Of a DNA stretch of 64,000 nucleotides, positions 1 through 8,191 are shown piece after piece. Both the position numbers and the translations under genes were made by a program. Position 1 is the first letter of the stretch; every line of letters starts with the position of its first letter. This DNA is from Shewanella sp. NFH-SH190041 (GTDB taxonomy: Bacteria; Pseudomonadota; Gammaproteobacteria; Enterobacterales; Shewanellaceae): positions 1,054,001-1,118,000 of the forward strand of contig NZ_AP026070.1 in NCBI RefSeq assembly GCF_024363255.1, in the 5' to 3' direction. Below the pieces are notes generated by a model. It did no database searches and was not told the origin of the DNA. It was given only the letters and a program-made list of their open reading frames with translations.

Positions 1-671
1 GCATTACTTAAATCGAAGCGGATGATTGCACTGGAGTTGTTCTTTGAAAGCTCTTCTTCGTCTTCTGCCACCTCTTGCTTGTCAGCAGGCGCAAGCAAGA
101 ATGCATTGAGAGAGCCGTCATCTATGCCGGACATACGGGCGAATGAAGTGAATAGATCGGCAACAATATGTGGGATATCATCAGTTTTGCCATCTTCATC
201 TGATGAAAGGAGAATGATGCGGTTACCTGCACCGCCAATATACCCGCCATCCCGATAGAGTTGAACTCGACGCTTAGCTTCTCTATTGAATACTTTGGCA
301 TCGTCACAAAGAGGGTTGTTGCCATTTGCTCCTTTTGCTGTTGCTCGACGAAATACACGAGGTGATGACCAAATTTCGTTGATGATAATTTTATTGGATT
401 TATCACTCCAGTCTTCCGGATCACCAGTATGGAACATGGTGTTAAATCCGGTTATGTGGTCTGCGTCTGGGTGAGTAAGAACAAACACATCCACATAAGG
501 GCGACCATCTTCGTCAGTGTTCAAGCGCTCTCTCAGGCGCTCTTCTAAGTAGTTGTAGCTAGAGCCTGATCTCCTATAGCAGTCAATCAAGATCTTTTTT
601 TTATTTTTGGTGGTGATTAGGGTCATGTCACCGTTGCCAACGGGAAAAACCTCTATTGATGGTGCTGTCAT
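1..671 (-). CDS. ComEC/Rec2-type metallo-beta-lactamase-fold hydrolase, 3' end off the window
   Basis: The frame is open from an ATG at 671 to the left edge, giving about 223 residues and no stop. GGAG lies 7 nt upstream of the start. The N-terminus carries a VGNGD motif, then LIDC, then THPDADH at residues 66-72, which is the HxDxDH metal-binding signature of this fold. Near the window edge NNSSAII resembles the late strand of ComEC-type domains. No membrane segment is visible, so this is a free-standing domain and not the competence channel. The substrate is unknown; relatives are predicted phosphodiesterases or nucleases. It is the only visible cargo gene beside the GMT recombination genes, so a role in defence or offence is possible but inferred. 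Confidence 0.75.
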   Translation of the reverse strand, partial: MTAPSIEVFPVGNGDMTLITTKNKKKILIDCYRRSGSSYNYLEERLRERLNTDEDGRPYVDVFVLTHPDADHITGFNTMFHTGDPEDWSDKSNKIIINEIWSSPRVFRRATAKGANGNNPLCDDAKVFNREAKRRVQLYRDGGYIGGAGNRIILLSSDEDGKTDDIPHIVADLFTSFARMSGIDDGSLNAFLLAPADKQEVAEDEEELSKNNSSAIIRFDLSN

Positions 672-953
672 AAATGTGCTCCATAAAGAAGATGAGAGAA
701 GAATGAATACGTCGTTTGATATGCATATCAGACCATTAGAAAAAGTGAAATACAACTCTTGACAAATACTGATTTAAGGATGTTTTTTTGTTTTTAATCA
801 GCAACTTACGAGGCAGTAAGCCGTAATGAGTTTCCCAGCCTGATAGGTGTAATGGTGTTAGCTAAAGAAGTTGATTTGTTGATGCAGGGGGATGAAAAGC
901 GAAAAACGTGACCCACCTCACACATAAGATTTGCGGTTTGGTTGGAATTTATT

Positions 954-996
954 AATAGGTATCTGAGAGCACTGCTATGCAGTGCAGGTGCCTATT
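954..996. repeat. long imperfect palindrome
   Basis: GCACTGC at 969-975 pairs perfectly with GCAGTGC at 979-985 across TAT. The outer arms AATAGG (954-959) and CCTATT (991-996) also pair. A further ATAGG copy near 1010 repeats the arm. There is no T-run, so a simple intrinsic terminator is unlikely. A recombination site or structured RNA element is possible. Confidence 0.5.
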
Positions 997-1255
997 CACA
1001 TCCAATAAATAGGCAACTCTCACCGCGGAATTCCTAACAGGCATTACAACGAGGGGTGTGGAAACGACAGTAACGGATATTTGTATTACGAGACTGCTCG
1101 TTTATCTGAATGATGAGATGTGTCGTTATCTCGCTATACCAGCAACATGAATAGAAGAAATATTATCACTAACACGTTGGATAACTGACAGTTTTATGAT
1201 TGTAATCAATATTTCCGTGAACTGTGTTGAGAAGGTGGCAGGCGCAATTCCTGTT

Positions 1256-1373
1256 TTATCCGATTTAACGGGATAACCGGTTCATGTAAGTAACTTTGGG
1301 GCACTTCTGAGTCTCTAAGTGCCATCTGTGAAGGTACGGGACAGAAATGTGTCAGAGCGGATCGTCCTGGCAC
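1256..1373. ncRNA. candidate structured element: three successive stem-loops
   Basis: Stem 1 is TTATCC 1256-1261 with GGATAA 1271-1276. Stem 2 is GGCACTT 1300-1306 with AAGTGCC 1317-1323 (10-nt loop). Stem 3 is GTGTCAG 1349-1355 with CTGGCAC 1367-1373, including one G-T pair. All three fall within 120 bp of non-coding DNA. Whether it is transcribed, and from which strand, cannot be told. Confidence 0.3.
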
Positions 1374-1559
1374 GAGTTGGTAAAACTAAGCAGCCATTGT
1401 AGGGTAAGAGCACAATCCTTTTAGTCCATCAAAATTGTTGAAACACTAAAGAAAGTACTCTTTGCTTAAACTTACCCAGACGGAGTTTATCGGTACCACG
1501 TTCAATTGGTTCGGGAGTACTGTTGAGCTCGGGTAAAATGAATGTGTTTTGGTGAGAAT

Positions 1560-2234
1560 TCAAGATCCTTGCTTTTCGAGAAGTTTATTCAATACATGCA
1601 CATAGCCTCTGCGGTAGATCTCGTGCCCATATTTGTCTTTCACCTGCCCTGTTGGCGTTACAACCCATTCCATTGCCAGGATTTTTTCATCCGAAATGGC
1701 ATCTCGAATAGCTTCTAATTCTAACGGAGTCATTGCGCTATTTTGATGCTGTTTTTCACTGTCTAAGTGAGTATGAGATTGATTTATTGGCTGTGTTCTG
1801 TCGATAACGATATCGGCGTTTGCTTTGAGTACATTAAGTTGATCGCGGTATTTGTTTCGCTCTGCAATCAAAGAGCCGACTACGGCACGGATCACGGGAT
1901 CATCAATGGAATCGAGTATGTGCTGATCATTGCTGTTTAAAAGTTGCTTTTGCCTAACCGAGAGAGGCTTCTTACGCGTAGTTCCACTATACGCGGCCCA
2001 GGCATCTATCAATTGCTGAAAATGCTTACCTGTTCGATTACGGATGGTCTGAGTTGAGGGGCCACCTTGAGCTTTAGACAACCTACCAATAGTCACGATG
2101 GAAAAGTCTAACGGTTCGATTTGGCTCTGCTCAGCAAGTACGGCGCTAAGTGTCCTCAATGCCGACTCTGTGCGCGTTGTTGCTTGTGAGCACAACTCTT
2201 CAAGAACAATGTCCGGATGGATGAGTTCAGCCAT
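1560..2234 (-). CDS. gmtX: gamma-mobile-trio protein GmtX
   Basis: A 224-residue protein, the last gene of the minus-strand trio; its start overlaps the gmtZ stop by 8 bp, so the two are probably translationally coupled. The N-terminal 90 residues are helical, with a GRLSKAQGGPSTQTIRNRTG segment that looks like a small DNA-binding helix-turn-helix. The middle is basic and polar. The C-terminal part (EWVVTPTGQVKD, then YRRGYVHVLNKLLEKQ) looks compact. I see no catalytic motif. The name rests on position, size and company of two recombinases; its role in transposition, perhaps as a DNA-binding accessory factor, is inferred. Confidence 0.7.
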   Translation of the reverse strand: MAELIHPDIVLEELCSQATTRTESALRTLSAVLAEQSQIEPLDFSIVTIGRLSKAQGGPSTQTIRNRTGKHFQQLIDAWAAYSGTTRKKPLSVRQKQLLNSNDQHILDSIDDPVIRAVVGSLIAERNKYRDQLNVLKANADIVIDRTQPINQSHTHLDSEKQHQNSAMTPLELEAIRDAISDEKILAMEWVVTPTGQVKDKYGHEIYRRGYVHVLNKLLEKQGS

Positions 2235-4818
2235 TATCGTCTAATCCCTTCGTATTTTTTCCCGTTAAATCGGCAAGCCTTAGAATATTGATGCCCGTTT
2301 TAGTTTCAATGCCTTTTACTCCAGCCTCGAGTAGCCCTGCATCTTTCAGATATGCCTCCGTGTCTAAATAACCTGCAATTCGAGCCATTGCGCTGTATCT
2401 ATCCTGTTCACCAGTGGCGTTGAGCATCGCATTGACCATGGCATTGCCAGCCAACAACTGGGTTTCATCATCAAGTTGCAGTAAAAACGGCATATAACCC
2501 GATTTCATCAGCATATTGTTGAGCTTGTCACTGCGGTGAGCAATGGCGGTGGTTTTCCTGAGGTCGTCACGTAAATCTGTATAGAGTTCCGCATCATCAC
2601 AAATCTGAATCAGCTGCCTAAATTCGGACTCGGTATCCAAAAAACTAAAGAATGGCGAAATATCTTCTGGTGAGCCCAATGCTACTACTTTGTCTTTGGC
2701 ATCCCCCACCTCTCGCTGCTCTTCCAATGCCAATACTTTCCGGATGATCTGAAAGCACGCGACGAGATCTTTACAATATTCATCGGCATCGCTTTGTTGC
2801 CTTTCAAGGCGGCGCTCAAGCACATGCAAATATTGGTATTTAGTGAATGCTTGTCCATTAATTTCACAAAAATATTCTTCATCAAGTAGCAAGGATTGCT
2901 GCTGTTCGAGCTCTGCTGCTATTTTGGCTGACTCTGAGGCGTGATAGCTAAGGTTATTGAAATGCGCAGTTAACGCAGGTAGATAGCGTAAGTCTGTGAT
3001 GAACCAACGGCAGCGAACACAGTTTTCTAGGCCATGTGGTACCGGACCATAAAGATCCGCTTGATTTCGATTAGCTCGCTTTAGCCGCTCTCCGCCATTC
3101 CAACAACCAGGGATTGGGGTGTTCTCAGCTGAGGGTTGGGTATTGCCACCGGCTAAGCAGATCCCGATGGCTTTTTCTTGCCAACCTGCGGGGTTGCGAA
3201 CCCGAAAAATATTCTTCAACGCTTCCAAATCCTGATATGACGTCTGTAGCCCTATCGCTTCAATTGATTGAGTGGCAAGGAATGTTTGTAAACTCTGTTG
3301 ATCTTTTTCGGTAATCTTGTCCTCGGCCTGTTTCATCTTTCTAGCCATCATCACAGCACTAACTTTGGTGTAATGCAGTGTCATAATAAGACGACTATGT
3401 CCCACCAAAAGCTTTGAAAGAATGGGCGTTGGGATCTCGCCTTCGAGGGTATAACAGGTGATGAGCGAAACGCGCAGCGAATGAAGTGGAAATAGTGCCT
3501 TACGTGGATTCTTCGGATCAACAAAATGCACTTTGCCACCATCCGTTAAGGTGTGACCGGCTTTATAAACATCCTCTTCTAGCTTTCTGAGCAATTCAAG
3601 CCAGAGGGTACTGATAAACCCTGCTGTCAGGGGAAATGCTCTTTCTCGCTCAATTGGAGCGGATGCATTGCGAAAAAGAAAACAAATATTACCAATCTCA
3701 TCTCGCTGCGTTGTCGATTTGGTGCTGCCAAAGTGCTTGTAATCTAAATCATAGATTGAAGTCTGCTTGGTGATTGGATTGTACTTTTCTTGCCAATTGC
3801 GTAATTTTTCAAGCCAATACAGTACATCTTCATTCTGCCAAGGGATGACGTAACCTCGCGTGATTTCATCTTTGTTTCTATCGGCCGTTTTATTAGTATT
3901 GATGTACAAACCCGTCATGATATCACCGATGTCCGGCGTGACGATTCTGTGCATTGCACCTTTCCGCCATGGCCGTTTTTCATTGCCTTGAACAAAATCG
4001 TGTTTCTTGTTGGGCACCCATTGGCTACGCTCGTATCGCCAAGTATCCGCTTCGCCAGAATCTAACATTCGAACTTGATACGTCCTCAGTGGCAATTGCA
4101 GCTTCACAAAGAGCATCATGGCTCGCACTGGTGACCAAATCAAATGAAGCGATTCTCCCGCTTTGTAATGCTTTAAAACGCCATTGACTCGCATTGAACG
4201 ATCTTTATCAAGCTTGAACTCACGCCAAACACAATCGTGATCACTTGGGTCGATCATCGCTTTATCGACAATAAACCAATCTCTAGTATGTCTGCCGTTA
4301 AGCAAAAAAGCATCGGATTGTTCGATTGCCCAACACCAATCTGAAAAGTCTCCTCTTAAATCAGGACAAATTATTTTTCGCAGTTTTTTGATGTAGTAAA
4401 ACGGCAGAGTGTTGTAAACCGTTTCTTGATTGTTGATTGGATTGCTTTCTTTGCGGAACGGATTTTTAAACATCGGCACTGGTTCATCATTATCATCCGG
4501 CTGGGAATAATATGTCTCCAGTACCCAGTCGATAAATGTGCAAACCTCATTGTTTTGCCTAACTCGGTAACTCTCTGATAAATCAATTTTTGATAGAAAT
4601 TTATTGTAGTCCTGTGCGCCCATATCAAATAGCTCAACAGGGTCTGTAATGAATTGAGGCACTAAATACTCTTCCAGAAAACGGGTTAATGCATTCCGTT
4701 TATGGTCAATGCCGTATTTCTTTCCGTGCAACCATGTTGCCGCCAATTCACGCCAGGTCTCCCAACCAGAGCCATTATTTTGCGTGAACCAAGCAAATTC
4801 ATAATCGGTTGATCTCAT
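2227..4818 (-). CDS. gmtZ: gamma-mobile-trio integrase GmtZ (large tyrosine recombinase)
   Basis: An 863-residue protein. The catalytic core of a tyrosine recombinase is visible: candidate first Arg at R245 (LPLRTYQVR), box II HSLR at 446-449, VGH at H474 and the nucleophile candidate Y483 in HYTKVS. After this core lie about 380 further residues with a possible zinc site (C554, C572, C600 and C603 in the CVRC motif) and Glu/Gln-rich helices. That extension is far longer than in phage integrases and suits the large GMT or Tn554 TnpB-like recombinases. It sits 7 nt after gmtY and overlaps gmtX, so the three genes form one operon. It is presumed to act with GmtY on the island ends. Confidence 0.8.
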   Translation of the reverse strand: MRSTDYEFAWFTQNNGSGWETWRELAATWLHGKKYGIDHKRNALTRFLEEYLVPQFITDPVELFDMGAQDYNKFLSKIDLSESYRVRQNNEVCTFIDWVLETYYSQPDDNDEPVPMFKNPFRKESNPINNQETVYNTLPFYYIKKLRKIICPDLRGDFSDWCWAIEQSDAFLLNGRHTRDWFIVDKAMIDPSDHDCVWREFKLDKDRSMRVNGVLKHYKAGESLHLIWSPVRAMMLFVKLQLPLRTYQVRMLDSGEADTWRYERSQWVPNKKHDFVQGNEKRPWRKGAMHRIVTPDIGDIMTGLYINTNKTADRNKDEITRGYVIPWQNEDVLYWLEKLRNWQEKYNPITKQTSIYDLDYKHFGSTKSTTQRDEIGNICFLFRNASAPIERERAFPLTAGFISTLWLELLRKLEEDVYKAGHTLTDGGKVHFVDPKNPRKALFPLHSLRVSLITCYTLEGEIPTPILSKLLVGHSRLIMTLHYTKVSAVMMARKMKQAEDKITEKDQQSLQTFLATQSIEAIGLQTSYQDLEALKNIFRVRNPAGWQEKAIGICLAGGNTQPSAENTPIPGCWNGGERLKRANRNQADLYGPVPHGLENCVRCRWFITDLRYLPALTAHFNNLSYHASESAKIAAELEQQQSLLLDEEYFCEINGQAFTKYQYLHVLERRLERQQSDADEYCKDLVACFQIIRKVLALEEQREVGDAKDKVVALGSPEDISPFFSFLDTESEFRQLIQICDDAELYTDLRDDLRKTTAIAHRSDKLNNMLMKSGYMPFLLQLDDETQLLAGNAMVNAMLNATGEQDRYSAMARIAGYLDTEAYLKDAGLLEAGVKGIETKTGINILRLADLTGKNTKGLDDNG

Positions 4819-4825
4819 CCATCAC

Positions 4826-6289
4826 CTATCGAAATTTTGGGTATTTGCCCGCGAACAAACCATCAGGGTCGATATCTTCAAACCCCGCTTTCATGATCTC
4901 TTGCCAACTCAGTTCGACATCTTGTCGAAATATCGTATGTTCTTGCCTATCTAAGCGGGTCATTGCCTCTTCACACGCTTCTGTGACATCACGAATGCCT
5001 GGCTGTGTATAGACCGATTGCGATAACAGTGAAGCGTGATGAAGTGCTTTTTTGATCAGTAATGGATCAACTTTCGCATTCGATAACCGGCGTCCATATG
5101 CATGCCGGTGGGCATGTGGCGAACGGCCAGTTGGTTTAGAAACGGCTTGCTGTATTCGCGTCATCGCCGCTTTATAACTTTGATTAAACGCATTCAGCGT
5201 AAGTGACTGGCCGAGATGATGTTTTGAAAAACTAACAAATGCATACGGATGCGTTCGCTCTAATGGAAGTAAGAACAGCAAATATTTCCGCCATAGCTTT
5301 GCAAACAGCTCACCATAATAAGCTGGAAACCAATGCAGATGAATGAAATTATCACTGTCATCTACCACTCTGGTTTTCCAACCAATTCGCGCCGTGCCTG
5401 TTAGCTTATTGCGTGGTTTAAGATGATATTTCTCAGCTAAATACACCGCTCTTGTTGTCTGTCGCTTTCGACCTCGCCAGTTGTTTGGTGCTTTCCCATC
5501 TTCTGGGTGATAGAGCCTTACAATCACGCTGTTGATGTTTTCAGGATCATGAAAAACGTCATCAACCCACAAATGCAACGCATCGCTTTCTCTCACGCCA
5601 GCGCCATGCATCAATAACAAAATCAATTGGTCTCGTACTGCAACTCGCACATCTCTCGCAGAGCCAACACCATCGATAAAGAAAGACTTAAACAAATTTT
5701 CGGGAAAGGAAATGGCGTCACCATCGACTTTCAGTACATCTTGTTTTCCGCGCACTTTTCTGACTTTTTTGAGCATATCTGTCAGTGCGTTATTTTTGAT
5801 GTGACCAAGAAAATTATGCTGATTTTTTTTAAACCAAGCGGCGTAATTCAGACGTTCTTGATGACTTGTGGCTTGCTCAAATGGGTTGATGCTTTGGCTT
5901 TGGTTGTGGATCACCAACCAGTCGGTTAAACCGTTCAGTGATGAAAGAAGCTGATTCACGTTAGAGACTGATCGCGGCAACCAATAAAGCTGTGATGGGT
6001 CACTCCCATCCTTACCTATGGTTCCTGTCGATAGCTTTTGAACAAACGACAGAAATAATTTGCTGGGCTCTGAAAACAACCCTTTGTTCGCTTCCATATA
6101 TTCGAGAAGCAACTGACAAGAGAACACGACACGGTTCATCCAAGGAAGACTATTTCGGTGAGATTGACTGATGACGTAATCAAGTAGAGGTTCAAATACC
6201 CCTTGATGCGTCAACAAAACGGGAACTTCAAGAACGGTGCCTGAATGATCCGTTTTGATTTGAGCGGTGACTTTTACGATCCCAACCAT
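4826..6289 (-). CDS. gmtY: gamma-mobile-trio recombinase GmtY (tyrosine recombinase)
   Basis: A 487-residue tyrosine recombinase and the first gene of the trio, with an ATG at 6289 and no strong ribosome site. Catalytic residues are in place: R233 in GVRESDALHLWVDD, box II HAHRHAYG (H392/R395), H418 in LHHAS and Y427 in SVYTQP. An N-terminal SAM-like DNA-binding region precedes the core. The enzyme should cut and rejoin the island ends through a 3'-phosphotyrosine intermediate. The intact active site argues for a functional element. It lies at the outermost right edge of the island, next to short repeats at 6311-6328 that could be binding sites. Confidence 0.82.
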   Translation of the reverse strand: MVGIVKVTAQIKTDHSGTVLEVPVLLTHQGVFEPLLDYVISQSHRNSLPWMNRVVFSCQLLLEYMEANKGLFSEPSKLFLSFVQKLSTGTIGKDGSDPSQLYWLPRSVSNVNQLLSSLNGLTDWLVIHNQSQSINPFEQATSHQERLNYAAWFKKNQHNFLGHIKNNALTDMLKKVRKVRGKQDVLKVDGDAISFPENLFKSFFIDGVGSARDVRVAVRDQLILLLMHGAGVRESDALHLWVDDVFHDPENINSVIVRLYHPEDGKAPNNWRGRKRQTTRAVYLAEKYHLKPRNKLTGTARIGWKTRVVDDSDNFIHLHWFPAYYGELFAKLWRKYLLFLLPLERTHPYAFVSFSKHHLGQSLTLNAFNQSYKAAMTRIQQAVSKPTGRSPHAHRHAYGRRLSNAKVDPLLIKKALHHASLLSQSVYTQPGIRDVTEACEEAMTRLDRQEHTIFRQDVELSWQEIMKAGFEDIDPDGLFAGKYPKFR

Positions 6290-6310
6290 AAATCTACTTT
6301 GAACAAATCA

Positions 6311-6328
6311 GTTTTAGTAGTTTTAGTA
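6311..6328. repeat. tandem 9-bp direct repeat beside gmtY
   Basis: GTTTTAGTA occurs twice head to tail (6311-6319 and 6320-6328), 22 bp upstream of the gmtY start. It could be recombinase or regulator binding sites at the island end; chance in AT-rich DNA cannot be excluded. Confidence 0.4.
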
Positions 6329-6350
6329 CAATGAACGCTATAAATCTAAT

Positions 6351-6388
6351 AAAAAAAGCCAGAGTAAGAAACTAACCTCACTCTGGCT
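6351..6388 (-). terminator. intrinsic terminator, minus strand
   Basis: AGCCAGAGT at 6357-6365 pairs perfectly with ACTCTGGCT at 6380-6388. Read on the minus strand the stem is followed by seven T. It would stop transcription entering the island from the carboxypeptidase side. Confidence 0.7.
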
Positions 6389-6470
6389 CATAGCTACATA
6401 TAGTATAGTTTTATCTGCTATAGATATAACTTATGGGTTCAGCGACAGCGAATTAAGGGTAAACAAAGGC

Positions 6471-6512
6471 GGGATAACCGCTGGCAGTCGATTTACCACC
6501 AAGGGTTATCCC
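6471..6512. repeat. 9-bp inverted repeat, 24-nt spacer
   Basis: GGGATAACC (6471-6479) and GGTTATCCC (6504-6512) are perfect complements just downstream of the carboxypeptidase gene. It may be a weak terminator for that gene or mark the chromosomal side of the island junction. Confidence 0.4.
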
Positions 6513-6521
6513 TATATTGCG

Positions 6522-8003
6522 TTAAGCGTAACGTCGCGCCAGATGGGCCAGCAGGCTGTCGGCGGACAGTGCCTTGCCAGTAGCGGATAAGATTAATGCC
6601 TCTGTGCTCATCAAACTGGCGTGTTGCCAGATCCTGCGCTGCAGAAAAGCAAAGATGTCATTGATTTGCCCCTGTGCCAGCAGGGTATCCATATTGCCCA
6701 GCTGTTGTTCCAGTGCATCTCGCAATTGGGCGGCAATCATGGCCCCCAGAGTGTAACTTGGGAAATAGCCTAGCTCGCCCACGGTCCAGTGGATGTCTTG
6801 CATGCAGCCATCTTTATCATTGCCCAATGTACTGACGCCTAACATTTGGCTCATATTGGCATGCCAGAATTCAGGTAATTCGGCCACTGTCAGGTTTCCT
6901 GTCACCAGAGCCTGCTCGGCTTGGTAACGTAGCAGGATGTGACATGGGTAGGTCACTTCATCGGCATCAACCCGGATAAGTCCCGGGGTCACCCGACTAA
7001 AGCCATGTTGCAGTTGCTCTAGGGTAAAATGGGTTCCAAGGTGCTGGTTTATCAGGGGATGTAGCTGCTGTAAAAAGCCGTGACTACGACCCAGTTGCAT
7101 TTCAAAAAACAAGCTTTGACTTTCATGGACCGCCATAGAACGTGCCATGCCGGCCGGTTGGCCCTGCCATGTTAGCGGTAGCCCTTGCTCATATCTGGCA
7201 TGGCCAGTTTCATGTATGGTGCTCATTAACGCAGCACTGAAATCTGATTCATCATAGCGGGTGGTAATGCGGGTATCACCCGCGGCACCGCAGGAAAATG
7301 GATGGGAACTGCTATCCAGCCTTCCCTGATTAAAGTCAAACCCCAGCAGTGTCATTACCTGACGGGATAATTGCTGCTGTGCTTGAGCTGGATAGTGACC
7401 ATTAAGATGTACGGGCTGCTCATTGACCTGTTTTTGCTGAACCTGTTGGATAAGACCCGGTAATTGTTGTCGCAATGGGCTAAATAGCGCATCGAGCTTG
7501 GCGCTGGTCATGCCGGGTTCAAATTTATCCAGTAAGGTGTCATAGGGGGCTATGCCCAGCGCTTGACTGCGGATCTCTGCTTCTTGGCGTACTAAGGCGA
7601 TTACCTTTTCTAAATTGGGGCGAAAACCGGCCCAGTCATTATTTTGCCGTTGCGTGCGCCAGGCATGTTCACAGGCCAGCGCCGCACGGGTTTTGGTTTC
7701 GACCAGTTCAGCGGGGATCAATGTTGCCTGCTGCACTGTTCGAGTCATTTCCGTTAGATTGGCTCGTTGATTATCGGTGAGGGGCTCATCAGTGGCGGCG
7801 TTGATGGCTTCATTTAACCAAGGTGCCGTGCGCAGTTGATGAATATGACCACTGAGGCTGGCCATCGCTTCAGCCCGCTGTTGACTGCCTGCTGGTGGCA
7901 TCATGGTGGCCATATCCCAGTCACCCAGGGTATTGAAGTGTTCAAAATGGCTGATAGTGGCAAAATGCGCACTTAAACGAGCGTATTGTGTGGTTGTTGT
8001 CAT
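6522..8003 (-). CDS. M32-family metallocarboxypeptidase (thermostable carboxypeptidase Taq type)
   Basis: A 493-residue cytosolic zinc carboxypeptidase that removes C-terminal residues from peptides. The active site is complete: HETGH at residues 264-268, the third ligand in HESQS (E294), plus the M32 signatures SHPF (about 233-236) and DTRITTRY (about 243-250). I start at the ATG at 8003 because AGGA lies about 8 nt upstream; a slightly longer frame has no such site. Length is normal for the family. It is the first core gene beside the mobile island and diverges from the next gene, with about 190 bp between them. Confidence 0.93.
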   Translation of the reverse strand: MTTTTQYARLSAHFATISHFEHFNTLGDWDMATMMPPAGSQQRAEAMASLSGHIHQLRTAPWLNEAINAATDEPLTDNQRANLTEMTRTVQQATLIPAELVETKTRAALACEHAWRTQRQNNDWAGFRPNLEKVIALVRQEAEIRSQALGIAPYDTLLDKFEPGMTSAKLDALFSPLRQQLPGLIQQVQQKQVNEQPVHLNGHYPAQAQQQLSRQVMTLLGFDFNQGRLDSSSHPFSCGAAGDTRITTRYDESDFSAALMSTIHETGHARYEQGLPLTWQGQPAGMARSMAVHESQSLFFEMQLGRSHGFLQQLHPLINQHLGTHFTLEQLQHGFSRVTPGLIRVDADEVTYPCHILLRYQAEQALVTGNLTVAELPEFWHANMSQMLGVSTLGNDKDGCMQDIHWTVGELGYFPSYTLGAMIAAQLRDALEQQLGNMDTLLAQGQINDIFAFLQRRIWQHASLMSTEALILSATGKALSADSLLAHLARRYA

Positions 8004-8191
8004 GGCTAACATCCTGAAAAACTAGCTAAATCGATATGATATTGTCCGCAGCCGTTGTGGCATGAGCGCCAGTGTAGCACAGGGACAGCTCTGGCAAATG
8101 TGTGCTGAATTGCTCCCCATGGTTGTAAGTGCTGACAGTTTTTTAACTGATAGGGTAAAATCACCCTCCCTGTGTAACGTCCTGACATTTT

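Larger units (their letters stand above)
672..1559. other. non-coding, hairpin-rich stretch inside the island
   Basis: No open frame of 60 codons or more lies here on either strand. It separates the hydrolase gene from gmtX. The part next to 671 should hold the promoter of the hydrolase. The rest holds a long imperfect hairpin around 954-996 and three successive stem-loops between 1256 and 1373, listed separately. It could encode a structured RNA, hold recombination sites, or be decayed cargo. Confidence 0.6.
1..6470. mobile_element. terminal part of a gamma-mobile-trio (GMT) genomic island
   Basis: The segment combines two large tyrosine-recombinase genes and a third co-directional gene (the GMT trio), a long non-coding stretch and an accessory hydrolase gene. 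It abuts ordinary core genes beginning with an M32 carboxypeptidase at 6522. The right boundary is placed loosely between 6290 and 6470, where short repeats and a hairpin occur; the left boundary is outside the window. GMT islands are described as active mobile elements loaded with anti-phage and antibacterial genes. The exact ends and the target duplication cannot be defined from this window alone. Confidence 0.7.

Noticed and set aside
1..671. Could be the competence protein ComEC itself
   Set aside because: The hydrolase domain starts within a few residues of the initiator ATG and there are no membrane helices or N-terminal competence domain ahead of it.
954..1020. Integron attC site
   Set aside because: There is a palindrome and a TAAC near it, but no integron integrase and no proper core-site pair.
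1256..1420. Group II intron or retron
   Set aside because: No reverse transcriptase gene and no domain V-like sequence were seen; only stem-loops.
1560..6289. Tn554-type TnpA-TnpB-TnpC transposon
   Set aside because: Gene number and order are similar, but the third protein is larger than TnpC and the proteins fit the GMT sizes (487, 863 and 224 residues) better.
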